From Pyrinomonadaceae bacterium (lineage in GTDB: Bacteria > Acidobacteriota > Blastocatellia > Pyrinomonadales > Pyrinomonadaceae), in assembly GCA_019186825.1 (NCBI GenBank), contig JABARP010000012.1:321532-385531 (forward strand): DNA of 64,000 nucleotides, read 5' to 3'. A program made the translations under genes and the position numbers. How positions within the stretch are numbered: position 1 is the first letter of the stretch; each line of letters begins with the position of its first letter. Under the pieces are notes generated by a model. The model searched no databases, was not told the DNA's origin, and was given only the letters and a program-made list of their open reading frames with translations. This document shows, one piece after another, positions 56,222-64,000 of this stretch.

Positions 56222-56297
56222 GTAATTTATTCGAACATTTGGCGGTAGCCGAACGTTGTTGTTAAGGCTTTTCAAAAAGAAAACGGAGATCAGAGGA

Positions 56298-58640
56298 ATG
56301 AAGGTACTAGTAACGCTATTCGCAATACTCATTGTTATGACCGCGGCTGTCTTTGCTCAAACCGGCGGCTTGCCCCAGCTCATTGACCGCGAGCTATTTT
56401 TTGACACACCGGAATACAGCGGAGCACAGATATCACCTGACGGTAAATATATTTCATTTCGTAAGCCTTTCAAGGGAACGATGAATATCTGGGTCAAGGG
56501 GGCGAACGAGGCGTTTGAGAAAGCACGGCCTCTGACAAACAGGACCGACCGTCCAATCTCTCAATATTTTTGGTCGCGAGACAGTAAGTACATCTTATTC
56601 ATACAGGACAACGCCGGTGATGAGAATTTCAATGTTTACGCAGTTAGCCCGGCCGATAGTCCCGCGAATGGAGCCGAGGTACCTTCGGCCCGCAATATAA
56701 CGGCAGCAAAGGGTGCTACAGCAACTATTCAGGCCGTTCCGCAGTCAGATCCCAACTCGATCTATGTCGGACTGAACGAGCGGGACAAGGCGTGGTTCGA
56801 CCTCTTTAAGGTAAACATCTCGACCGGCGAGCGTACTCAAATCGTGCAGAATAACGACCGCCTCGGTGATTTTATTTTCGATAACACAGATAAGCTGAGG
56901 CTTGCCGTACGCAGCCCTCGATCGGGCGGTACAGAGATATTGCTGCTCGATGGTGACAAGCCGAAAGAGATATATAGTTGCGGGATCTTTGAGACATGCT
57001 CACCTGTCGGTTTCTCGAAAGACAATAAAAAAGTCTATCTGATGACGAACAAGGGATCTGTTGACCTTATCGGATTGGAGTTGCTCGACATTGCAACGGG
57101 AGCCGTCACAAAGGTCGAGAGCGACCCGCTGGGTAAGGTCGATATGCAGAATGCGATCTTTTCTGATCGGACGCACGAGCTTGTCGGAACTGTCTATAAC
57201 GATGAGAAGCTGCGTGCCTATTGGAAGGACAAAAAACGGAAGGCCGACGACGATCTGATCAAGAAAAGGCTTGGCGACCGCGAGATCGATTTTGTGGGCA
57301 ACACCGCTGATGAGAGTAAGTGGATCGTCCTAACGTCGAGTGATGTTGACCCGGGAACGGCGTGGTTGTACGACCGTAAAACAAAGAACCTATCGACGCT
57401 CTACCAGTTTCGCGAAAAGCTGCCGCGTAACGCGCTTGCTGAAATGAAACCGATCACGTATCCGTCGTCGGACGGCTTGATGATCCCGGCTTACCTGACA
57501 TTGCCGAAAGGAGTCGAGGCAAAGTCTCTGCCGCTAGTTGTATTTCCTCATGGTGGTCCGTGGTCCCGCAACGCCTGGGGTTACAGCTCATACGCACAGT
57601 TCCTTGCAAATCGCGGCTATGCTGTCCTTTCACCGAATTTCCGCGGTTCGACCGGCTATGGAAAGAAGTTCATCGATGCGGGCAATCTCGAATGGGGCCG
57701 TAAGATGCAGGATGACCTTACCTGGGGCGTTAAGTACCTCGTCGGCCAAGGCATCGTTGACCCGAAGCGTGTCGGAATAATGGGAGGTTCGTATGGTGGA
57801 TATGCGACGCTGGCCGGGGTAACGTTTACGCCGGACCTTTATTCTGCAGCGGTTGCTATCGTCGCTCCGTCGAACCTCATAACGCTGCTTGACGCGATAC
57901 CACCTTATTGGGAATCGGGGCGCATAGTCCTTTATAAACGGATGGGAGATCCTACGACAGCTGCCGGAAAAGAGCTGCTCAAGGAAAGGTCGCCGCTAAC
58001 TTATGTTGATAGGATCAAGACGCCGTTGATGATCGTACAAGGTGCAAATGACCCGCGCGTCAATAAGCGCGAGTCGGACCAGATCGTTATCGCACTTCGC
58101 GACCGCGGATTTCCTGTCGAATACCTTCTCGCTCCGGATGAAGGCCACGGATTCCAGCGGCCGGTGAACAATATGGCAATGTTGGCAGCGGCGGAAAAAT
58201 TCCTTGCAAAACGTCTCGGCGGACGCTTCCAGGAATCGGCGACTCCGGAAGTTGCAAAGCGGCTAAGCGAAATAACGGTCGATCCAAAGACGGTTGTAAT
58301 TACGTACAAAAATGGGGCTGAAGCTAAAGCGGCAGCGGTCAATATTTCCGGAAAATGGGATATGAAGGCCGATACCGGATCTCAGATGGTCGACGTCGCA
58401 CTAGACCTTACGCAAAACGGAGAGGTCGTAAACGGCTCGCTCGCTTCGGCGTATGGCGGAGGCACGATCTCGGACGGAAAGGTCAGCGGCAACAAGTTCG
58501 TCGCGGCCGCTGCTGTTGAGATAAATGGCCAATCCCTAATATTAAAGATCGAGGGTGTTATCGATGGAAACAATATGACCGGGACGATGAGTGGCCCGGG
58601 TGTTCCAAACATCGATTTCACTGCCGTAAAGCAGAAATGA
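56298..58640 (+). CDS. S9-family prolyl oligopeptidase-like serine peptidase with C-terminal beta domain
   Basis: ATG 56298 gives 780 residues with a signal peptide (MKVLVTLFAILIVMTAAVFAQ). A beta-propeller occupies about residues 30-370. The alpha/beta-hydrolase domain has the nucleophile in GGSYGGYATL (about residue 497), the Asp in QGANDPRVNKRESDQ (about 582) and the His in DEGHGFQRP (about 614). This is the acylaminoacyl/dipeptidyl-peptidase layout. After about residue 675 comes an extra domain of about 105 residues (ISGKWDMKAD... to TAVKQK), beta-rich and not usual in S9 enzymes. It is secreted and likely degrades oligopeptides. Confidence 0.93.
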   Translation: MKVLVTLFAILIVMTAAVFAQTGGLPQLIDRELFFDTPEYSGAQISPDGKYISFRKPFKGTMNIWVKGANEAFEKARPLTNRTDRPISQYFWSRDSKYILFIQDNAGDENFNVYAVSPADSPANGAEVPSARNITAAKGATATIQAVPQSDPNSIYVGLNERDKAWFDLFKVNISTGERTQIVQNNDRLGDFIFDNTDKLRLAVRSPRSGGTEILLLDGDKPKEIYSCGIFETCSPVGFSKDNKKVYLMTNKGSVDLIGLELLDIATGAVTKVESDPLGKVDMQNAIFSDRTHELVGTVYNDEKLRAYWKDKKRKADDDLIKKRLGDREIDFVGNTADESKWIVLTSSDVDPGTAWLYDRKTKNLSTLYQFREKLPRNALAEMKPITYPSSDGLMIPAYLTLPKGVEAKSLPLVVFPHGGPWSRNAWGYSSYAQFLANRGYAVLSPNFRGSTGYGKKFIDAGNLEWGRKMQDDLTWGVKYLVGQGIVDPKRVGIMGGSYGGYATLAGVTFTPDLYSAAVAIVAPSNLITLLDAIPPYWESGRIVLYKRMGDPTTAAGKELLKERSPLTYVDRIKTPLMIVQGANDPRVNKRESDQIVIALRDRGFPVEYLLAPDEGHGFQRPVNNMAMLAAAEKFLAKRLGGRFQESATPEVAKRLSEITVDPKTVVITYKNGAEAKAAAVNISGKWDMKADTGSQMVDVALDLTQNGEVVNGSLASAYGGGTISDGKVSGNKFVAAAAVEINGQSLILKIEGVIDGNNMTGTMSGPGVPNIDFTAVKQK

Positions 58641-58662
58641 GCTACATCTCGTAAACCGCAAA

Positions 58663-58691
58663 AAGGCCGCGGGAATTGGGCGGCCTTTTTT
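58663..58691. terminator. Bidirectional terminator between the S9 peptidase and SRPBCC genes
   Basis: AAGGCCGC (58663-58670) pairs perfectly with GCGGCCTT (58680-58687), with TTTTTT on the plus side and five A on the left, which serve as T for the convergent minus-strand gene. Confidence 0.88.
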
Positions 58692-58715
58692 CGGTCGACT
58701 ATCACAAAAATTGCG

Positions 58716-59261
58716 TTACTGAGTCTTTTCCGCGACCTGCTTTAGCTGAGCGAGGCCTCTCTCAAAATCTGCTCCGATCGCCTTATCCATATCGACGAAC
58801 AAAGAGAACGCCTTGGATGCAAAGTTGTGCTTCCCGGTCATCGTCCATTCGACGTCGGAATTTGCACCTGAAGGTGTGACCTTGATCTCAATGATCGATG
58901 ACGAGTCAAAAGGTTTGATGAAGTGAAGGTCGATCTTCACGAGGCTCGGCGGGGTGCTTTCGACAATGGTCATACGGCCTTCACCGACCTCCTGATCGCC
59001 CGTCCAATAATAGACCGCGCCTTTGCCGGATTCCGGGCCGGTGATCTCCGTCTTCATATTCGGATCGAGCTTTGCCCAAGGCGACCACGCATCCCATCGA
59101 TGAAAATCGTTGATCTCTGTGAAGATCCGCTCAGGCGGAGCCGATATCATGGTCTTGCGTGAGATCGTGAAGTCATCCGGCTGCATCACGATGAACACGC
59201 CAAGCAAGGCAAAGGTCAATAGGAGAGCGACGACAATGGAAATGATTGCTTTCTTTAACAT
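58716..59261 (-). CDS. SRPBCC (START/Bet v1-like) protein with N-terminal membrane anchor
   Basis: The 181-residue protein has a transmembrane anchor (residues 4-26) followed by a polyketide cyclase/dehydrase-like fold: ISAPPERIFTEINDFHRWDAWSPWAKLDPNMKTEITGPESGKGAVYYWTGD, typical of the polyketide_cyc2 family. These proteins bind hydrophobic ligands; the ligand is unknown. It lies alone and is convergent with the S9 peptidase gene. Confidence 0.87.
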   Translation of the reverse strand: MLKKAIISIVVALLLTFALLGVFIVMQPDDFTISRKTMISAPPERIFTEINDFHRWDAWSPWAKLDPNMKTEITGPESGKGAVYYWTGDQEVGEGRMTIVESTPPSLVKIDLHFIKPFDSSSIIEIKVTPSGANSDVEWTMTGKHNFASKAFSLFVDMDKAIGADFERGLAQLKQVAEKTQ

Positions 59262-59419
59262 ATCGAACCTTTCCGGCTCCTGCGGTTTATTGCGAGACAG
59301 GATACTATATCAGCGGCTCTGCGTTATAAGAAAGTGAAAGGGTGCGAACTTTTTGGTAAGCCGCACCCGGTAGGTAAATATTTGGTAGGTATTATTGAAG
59401 GGTTTATAAAAACGCTCAT

Positions 59420-59674
59420 TTACGGTCGAGCGGTCACCGAAGGGGGATAGTAGAAACTCCCCGATGTCGTAAGATCCTTTGTATCAAACTTCTTTCTTGC
59501 TCCACACGAAAGACAAACTCTATAGCTCGTCTTTCCGTTTGTGAATGGCCGGCTGATATCACGATGCCGACACCCGAACAATCTAACTAAAACTCCGATC
59601 TTTTTGCCGAAACCATCGGCTTCCTCATCATCTACACGTCCTAAGACCGCATTTTGTTCCAAAATATGCTGCAT
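59420..59674 (-). CDS. Small CxxC zinc-ribbon-like protein
   Basis: The 84-residue protein carries a Cys/His pattern: FGCRHRDISRPFT (Cys near residue 35, His 37) and YRVCLSCGARKKFD (Cys near 54 and 57). The two pairs can bind one metal ion. I have seen the core H-x-x-x-S-R-P-F-T...C-L-x-C-G-A-R in small proteins of Acidobacteriota, but no function is known to me. ATG 59674 is supported by GAAAAGGAGC-like sequence just upstream on the minus strand. Confidence 0.65.
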   Translation of the reverse strand: MQHILEQNAVLGRVDDEEADGFGKKIGVLVRLFGCRHRDISRPFTNGKTSYRVCLSCGARKKFDTKDLTTSGSFYYPPSVTARP

Positions 59675-59933
59675 AAAACCTTTTCGAGCTCCTTTTCCTA
59701 CCGTTAAACGACCAATTTAGGCGTTTCTACACAAAAAGAACGATAAAGCCTCGATGTTTTTGCATAACTTAGATGTAGGCATGGACAAAAAGTTTGCAAT
59801 TTTGAAAACGGACAGACTAACTGTTTTTGTCGGAATTTTCAAACCGGCAGAGGATATAAGATAATATTATTCAGTAAATACAGCTCCTTTTGGGGCAATT
59901 TCGACCGCAATTTTAGGGGAAAAAGGCACAAAA

Positions 59934-60920
59934 ATGAAACGATCACTATTTTCGCTGGCCCTAGTCGTGCTCGGCGTAACTTGCTTATCTCTGCCGGCTC
60001 GTGCGTGGGACGACGTTGGGCATAAGTTGACCGCGTATATCGCCTGGCAAAATATGACGCCTGAGGTCCGGGAACGGGTGATCGAGATACTGCGCGCTGC
60101 ACCTGAGGATTCCCAGCTTGCAACCTTTTATATGAGTTACGGCTCGCAGAGCAAGGCTGAACGCGAGCGGGAATTTTTTGTGATGATCGCGAGCTGGGCC
60201 GATTTTATTAAAGACAAAGGCTTCCCCGTCCGCTATAAGACATATTCGAACTCAAATTGGCACTATTCCGATACGTTTTGGCACTTCGAGAAAGGAAAGG
60301 TCGTTTTTGATACAGAAGTTGAGAAGAACGGGCTTGCGATGGACAAACTCGATGAATTCAACAAATTGATCCGCAGTTCGGCCTCTGACAAAGAAAAGGC
60401 GATCGCGGTTGCATGGCTGATACACATTATTGGCGACATCCACCAACCGCTTCATGTTTCGGCTAAGACGACGAAGTCTTACCCGAAAGGAGACCAGGGC
60501 GGCAATCTATTTTTTCTGACACCGAAAGGAACACCACGAGACGAACAGCTGAATCTTCACGGCTTCTGGGACTCGATAATTGACCGTACGGTTCCGAATT
60601 CGAAGGATGAGTGCGACGCGGTGTACATTGACCCGATCGGCGAAAAGATAATGGCAAAGTATTCGCGTGAGAAATTGCTTGATGTTCTCGAACCGGGTGA
60701 ATTCGCTAAATGGAAGGACGAGAGCCTTGCGATCGCGACGACCGTCGCCTATTCGAATATAGAGTTCTTCAAAAAGCCGTCGGACGACTATCAGCAGAAA
60801 GCCTTTCGCATCTCTGAGCGGCAGATAGCCTTAGCCGGCTACCGAATCGCGGACCTGTTCAATTCAGCTTTTGGGGCCTCGGGCTCAAAAATGCCAACGG
60901 AAAAAAGCCAGGGCAAATGA
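59934..60920 (+). CDS. S1/P1-type zinc-dependent nuclease
   Basis: The 328-residue protein has a signal peptide ending PARA before WDDVGHKL, so the mature N-terminal Trp is the first zinc ligand, as in P1 nuclease. Further ligands are visible in GHKL, WADFIKD, HWHYSDTFWHFEK-like segments, VAWLIHIIGDIHQPLHV, GDQGGNLF and LHGFWDS. The family cleaves single-stranded nucleic acid and 3'-nucleotides outside the cell, often for nutrient supply. Its stop overlaps the start of the M20 peptidase gene by 4 bases. Confidence 0.93.
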   Translation: MKRSLFSLALVVLGVTCLSLPARAWDDVGHKLTAYIAWQNMTPEVRERVIEILRAAPEDSQLATFYMSYGSQSKAEREREFFVMIASWADFIKDKGFPVRYKTYSNSNWHYSDTFWHFEKGKVVFDTEVEKNGLAMDKLDEFNKLIRSSASDKEKAIAVAWLIHIIGDIHQPLHVSAKTTKSYPKGDQGGNLFFLTPKGTPRDEQLNLHGFWDSIIDRTVPNSKDECDAVYIDPIGEKIMAKYSREKLLDVLEPGEFAKWKDESLAIATTVAYSNIEFFKKPSDDYQQKAFRISERQIALAGYRIADLFNSAFGASGSKMPTEKSQGK

Positions 60921-62050
60921 CCGATAACCTTTTGGAGTATTTTCGTCAGCGGCGAGACGCGATCGTTGAAGAGATCTTTGAACTTATCTCGATCGAATCG
61001 CCATCGAATGACCCTGCTGCAAGTACAGAGATCGCCGACCTTCTCGAAAAGAGGTTCAGCGAGGTGTCAAAGAGCGTATCAGTTGATCGTACTGAGGCGG
61101 AAGGTGTTGGCGAGCATCTGATAGCGTGTTTTGGCAACGGAAGCACTGAAGGGGCGACGCTTATCCTTGGCCACACGGACACAGTGCATCCAAAAGGAAC
61201 AATAGAGCAAAATCCTATCCGCATCGAGAACGGACGGCTCTATGGGCCGGGCGTTTTTGATATGAAGGGCAACATTCCAGTCGTGCTAGAGGCTCTGCGT
61301 TTTCTTGACGATAAGAAGATCGAGCGGCCGATAACCATCTTGCTCTCGTGCGATGAGGAAATTGGAAGCACAACCGGGCGTGAACTGGTTGAAAGCGAAG
61401 GAGCAAAATGCGCCCGATGCTTTGTCCTCGAACCATCGGCATCAGGCAAGGTAAAGACGGCAAGAAAGGGCACAGGTGTCTTTCGTCTCGAGGCGACTGG
61501 TTTGCCCGCACACGCAGGCCTCGAACCGGAACGCGGTGCAAACGCGATCACCGAACTCGCACTGCAAGTTGATGCGATTCACGCTATCGCTGACCGCGAA
61601 GCGGGGACGACGGTTAACGTAACGACATTCTCGGGCGGAACAACGACGAATGTGATCCCGGCGTTTGCCGCGTGCGAGATCGATGTGCGGTTCTCGACGC
61701 TAAAGGAAGGCGAACGAGTTGAATCGGAATTGAGAGGGCTCGCTCCAAACGATAGGCGAGTAAGACTCGAACTAAAAGGACAGATAAACCGTCCTCCGCT
61801 CGAAGAGACCGAAGGCGTGCTTCGTCTTTACGAAAAAGCGAGATCGGCGGCAGCCTCTCTGGGTTTCGATCTCGGCCACACACAGGTCGGCGGAGCTTCG
61901 GATGGCAATTTTGTTGCGGCGCTCGGTGTTCCCGTGCTCGATGGGTTAGGAATAGCGGGCGACGGAGCCCATACTCTTGAAGAGTATATTGAGATCGATG
62001 ACATCCCACGCAGGGCCGCGCTGCTAACAGCAATGCTTATCGACACATAG
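60917..62050 (+). CDS. M20-family metallopeptidase (carboxypeptidase G2/ArgE-like)
   Basis: The 377-residue cytoplasmic enzyme has the two-zinc M20 site. Its motifs are LGHTDTVHPKG (His and Asp about residues 79-81), GPGVFDMKGN (bridging Asp near 113), SCDEEIGS (catalytic Glu and zinc Glu near 148-149), a further Asp/Glu in FVLEPSASG, and a C-terminal His in GDGAHTLEEYIE. The lid domain (about 185-295) carries HAGLEPERGANA. The resemblance to glutamate carboxypeptidases is clear, but the substrate is not determined. It starts inside the end of the nuclease gene. Confidence 0.91.
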   Translation: MTDNLLEYFRQRRDAIVEEIFELISIESPSNDPAASTEIADLLEKRFSEVSKSVSVDRTEAEGVGEHLIACFGNGSTEGATLILGHTDTVHPKGTIEQNPIRIENGRLYGPGVFDMKGNIPVVLEALRFLDDKKIERPITILLSCDEEIGSTTGRELVESEGAKCARCFVLEPSASGKVKTARKGTGVFRLEATGLPAHAGLEPERGANAITELALQVDAIHAIADREAGTTVNVTTFSGGTTTNVIPAFAACEIDVRFSTLKEGERVESELRGLAPNDRRVRLELKGQINRPPLEETEGVLRLYEKARSAAASLGFDLGHTQVGGASDGNFVAALGVPVLDGLGIAGDGAHTLEEYIEIDDIPRRAALLTAMLIDT

Positions 62051-62078
62051 CCGTATCATAGTTCAGAATTAAGAAGAC

Positions 62079-62179
62079 GGAGGCGAATCCCGTCCGGTGA
62101 TGGGCGCGGTCTTCAAAATCGTTTGCGAGCTCGCCAAATGCCGAGCTTGGGTGGGTTCGACTCCCACACGCCTCCGCCA
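62079..62179 (+). tRNA. selC: tRNA-Sec(UCA)
   Basis: GGAGGCG (62079-62085) pairs with CGCCTCC (62169-62175), followed by G and an encoded CCA (62177-62179). The anticodon loop CTTCAAA gives TCA, which reads UGA. At 101 bases it is long because of a large variable arm (about 62126-62150, CGAGCTCG pairing with CGAGCTTG), and the D stem CCCGT/ATGGG is long, as in bacterial selC. The T arm is GTGGG-TTCGACT-CCCAC. It matches the UGA-containing selD at 30019-31038. Confidence 0.95.
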
Positions 62180-62342
62180 CTATCGATCCGCATTTGTCAG
62201 GTCTTGGTTCTATTGAACCCGAAACCAGTTGTATATCGGAACGCAGATGTCGAATCTGCCGATGGAGTTGACGCGAAAGTTGCGAAGGCCGTTCTTTCGA
62301 CCTACCATCGATGGTCAAAGTTTTTAACATCCCAAATCCCTA

Positions 62343-63470
62343 ATGATCGCTTGGATAGCTTTAAATATGACGCCGGGGATCGGCCCGCGTGCGGCGACGG
62401 TTCTGCTTGAACGTTTCGGTTCCGCCGAGGCTGTGTTTCATGCATCTCGTTCGCAGCTTGAATCTTTAAGAATGGACGCACAGACGGTCGATGCGATCCT
62501 TTCAAAAAGTTTCGAAGAACGTGCAAAGCGCGAATTCGATGAGGTCAAAAAACTTGGCGGCGACATTCTCGTGCTTGACGATGGCAGCTATCCCGAGATA
62601 CTTCGGGAGATCGCCGACCCGCCACCGGTGCTTTATGTAAAAGGCGATTGGCAGGCGTGTTTTGACCAGCCTAGCATCGGCGTCGTCGGCTCACGTTCCT
62701 GCTCGACATACGGAGAGAACGCTTCGGAGATGCTCGCACGCGACCTTGCCTCCCGAGGAATCACGATCACATCCGGCCTGGCACGCGGCATCGACACAGC
62801 GGCCCATCGCGGAGCAATGCGTGCCGACGGACGCACGGTCGCCGTTATGGGTACGGGGCTTGATTCTGTATATCCACGCGAGAATAACGGAACGGTGCGG
62901 GAGATACTCGCAAAAGGCGGCTGTCTCGTCACACAATTCCCTCTCGGCACACCGCCGCTAAAGGAGAATTTTCCTTATCGCAATCGCATTATCAGCGGGC
63001 TTAGTTTGGGGCTTTTGGTCGTCGAGGCGTCCGAGAGGAGCGGGTCGCTGATAACCGCGCGGCTTGCCGTCGAGCAGGATCGCGAAGTGATGGCAGTGCC
63101 CGGCAATATCACGAGCGGCAATTCCTTTGGCACGAATTACCTAATAAAGAGCGGAGCAAAACTCGTCCAGCAATGGCAGGATGTTGTTGCAGAACTTCCT
63201 GCCGAGATCGGCGCGAGAATTTTGCCGCCGAAGACCGACGATCGCAAACAAACCGAAAGAACCCGAAGCGCAGATCACATTCCACAAGATCTTTCGCCGA
63301 ACGAGCTCGCGGTCTATAAAGCTCTCTCGCTCGATGACGCGACACATATCGACATACTTGTCGAAGCCTGCGGATTAAGTTTCGGAGACCTTAACTCTGC
63401 GCTTGTCTCGCTCGATATTCGCGACCTGATCCGAGTACTCCCCGGCAAATGTTACGCGCGACGGGTTTAG
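62343..63470 (+). CDS. dprA: DNA-processing protein DprA
   Basis: The 375-residue protein loads RecA on incoming single-stranded DNA in natural transformation. After an N-terminal helical region (MIAWIALNMTPGIGPRAATVLLERFG, with an HhH), the Rossmann core has VGSRSCSTYGENASEMLARDLASRGITITSGLARGIDTAAHRGAM. It continues with GTGLDSVYPREN, LSLGLLVVEASERSGSLITARLA and the AVPGNITSGNSFGTNYLIKSGAKLV motif. The C-terminal winged-helix domain (about 310-375) is present. It follows tRNA-Sec after 163 bases. Confidence 0.95.
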   Translation: MIAWIALNMTPGIGPRAATVLLERFGSAEAVFHASRSQLESLRMDAQTVDAILSKSFEERAKREFDEVKKLGGDILVLDDGSYPEILREIADPPPVLYVKGDWQACFDQPSIGVVGSRSCSTYGENASEMLARDLASRGITITSGLARGIDTAAHRGAMRADGRTVAVMGTGLDSVYPRENNGTVREILAKGGCLVTQFPLGTPPLKENFPYRNRIISGLSLGLLVVEASERSGSLITARLAVEQDREVMAVPGNITSGNSFGTNYLIKSGAKLVQQWQDVVAELPAEIGARILPPKTDDRKQTERTRSADHIPQDLSPNELAVYKALSLDDATHIDILVEACGLSFGDLNSALVSLDIRDLIRVLPGKCYARRV

Positions 63471-63745
63471 CGGCGTTTTCCTCAGAACGACATCCACACC
63501 TTTTAAGACTCAATATTGACAACTGCTCGCGCCGAGTGTTAGAAGTCAATTCTTCTGCCATGCGCGCTTTTCGCGAGGCAGTTTTTCAAGATGGGTAAGA
63601 ATTTTGTAAAGGTAGAGTCAATTCGGCAACGGCAAAAGAAAAGTCTTGGCTTCCAGTATCAGGTAAGGCAAACTCCCGAAAGATTTTTGGGCACACATGC
63701 ATCGATCGATACGCATCCGAACCTTATTTGATACCAAACTGAACT

Positions 63746-64000
63746 ATGTCGAAGAATTTGTTAATTGTAGAAAGTCCTGCCAAAGCCAAGACGATCGAGA
63801 AGATCCTCGGAAAGGATTTTCAGGTAAACAGCTGCTTTGGCCATATCCGCGACCTTGAGAAGGCCGGCATGGGCATCGACATCGAAAATGATTTTGAACC
63901 GCGATACATCGTTCCCGACGATAAGAAACAGGTCGTTCGCGAACTAAGGTCGCTTGCAAAAAAGTCCGACGAAGTTTGGCTCGCAACTGACGAGGACCGC
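63746..64000 (+). CDS. topA: DNA topoisomerase I, 3' end outside the window
   Basis: The first 85 codons are visible: MSKNLLIVESPAKAKTIEKIL (TOPRIM motif with catalytic Glu), GKDFQVNSCFGHIRDL, and SDEVWLATDEDR (the D-x-D part). These are typical of bacterial type IA topoisomerase. The gene runs off the right edge. The dprA-topA order is common in bacteria. The 275-base gap before it (63471-63745) holds no gene I can support. Confidence 0.95.
   Translation, partial: MSKNLLIVESPAKAKTIEKILGKDFQVNSCFGHIRDLEKAGMGIDIENDFEPRYIVPDDKKQVVRELRSLAKKSDEVWLATDEDR

Overview
The window looks like a replication-origin-proximal stretch of an Acidobacteriota chromosome, most likely from the Blastocatellia/Pyrinomonas-like lineage. 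This placement rests on gene families, not on an rRNA: a VWFA-related protein of the acidobacterial type (802-1764), a GWxTD-domain protein (26787-28409), a YidC with a large periplasmic domain (Gram-negative cell plan), TatBC, a Wza-like export protein, and many short secreted or lipobox proteins. No rRNA, CRISPR array or insertion sequence was seen.

Layout. 1-2.2 kb: TPR, VWA and small membrane proteins. 2.3-6 kb: gyrB and recF on the minus strand. 6.1-9.5 kb: a TlpA-like thioredoxin, tRNA-Ser, and a TetR/FadR-like regulator with its operator next to a fadD-like acyl-CoA synthetase. 9.5-13.8 kb: a hairpin repeat, then surface polysaccharide genes (Wza-like exporter, CapD-like epimerase/dehydratase, galE). 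13.8-16.1 kb: an ABC-2 exporter downstream of a secreted protein with a cysteine-rich tail. 16.5-18.9 kb: an aminotransferase and a PDZ protein. 18.9-26.6 kb: an eight-gene minus-strand operon of polyamine-type enzymes and membrane proteins (SpeD, DUF4178, a 49-residue membrane protein, DUF350, membrane-anchored spermidine-synthase-like protein, Tat-type FAD oxidoreductase, polytopic membrane protein, lipoprotein). 26.8-31 kb: GWxTD protein, tatB/tatC, and selD read through an in-frame UGA. 31-40.3 kb: the conserved origin cluster parB-parA-mnmG-mnmE-jag-yidC-yidD-rnpA-rpmH, broken by an AbiEii-like nucleotidyltransferase pair. 40.4-47.8 kb: purN and purM, separated by about 5 kb of accessory DNA with a decayed EVE gene and a putative restriction-modification cassette with an HhH-GPD-like protein. 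47.9-52.6 kb: NAT, DUF445 and small envelope proteins. 52.6-56.2 kb: dnaA, a DnaA-box-rich spacer that is the best oriC candidate, and dnaN. 56.3-64 kb: S9 peptidase, SRPBCC protein, S1/P1 nuclease, M20 peptidase, tRNA-Sec, dprA and the start of topA.

The gene sets fit together. Most genes left of about 48 kb read leftward and most right of 52 kb read rightward, as expected for bidirectional replication from an origin at dnaA/dnaN, and parAB with two large palindromes lies on the left arm. selD with a UGA codon and selC (tRNA-Sec) both point to an active selenocysteine pathway. TatBC could export the twin-arginine FAD protein of the polyamine-type operon. The most interesting candidates are that eight-gene operon, the parS-like palindromes, the rnpA frame that runs across all of rpmH, the HhH-GPD/restriction cassette, and the cysteine-rich secreted protein with its ABC exporter.
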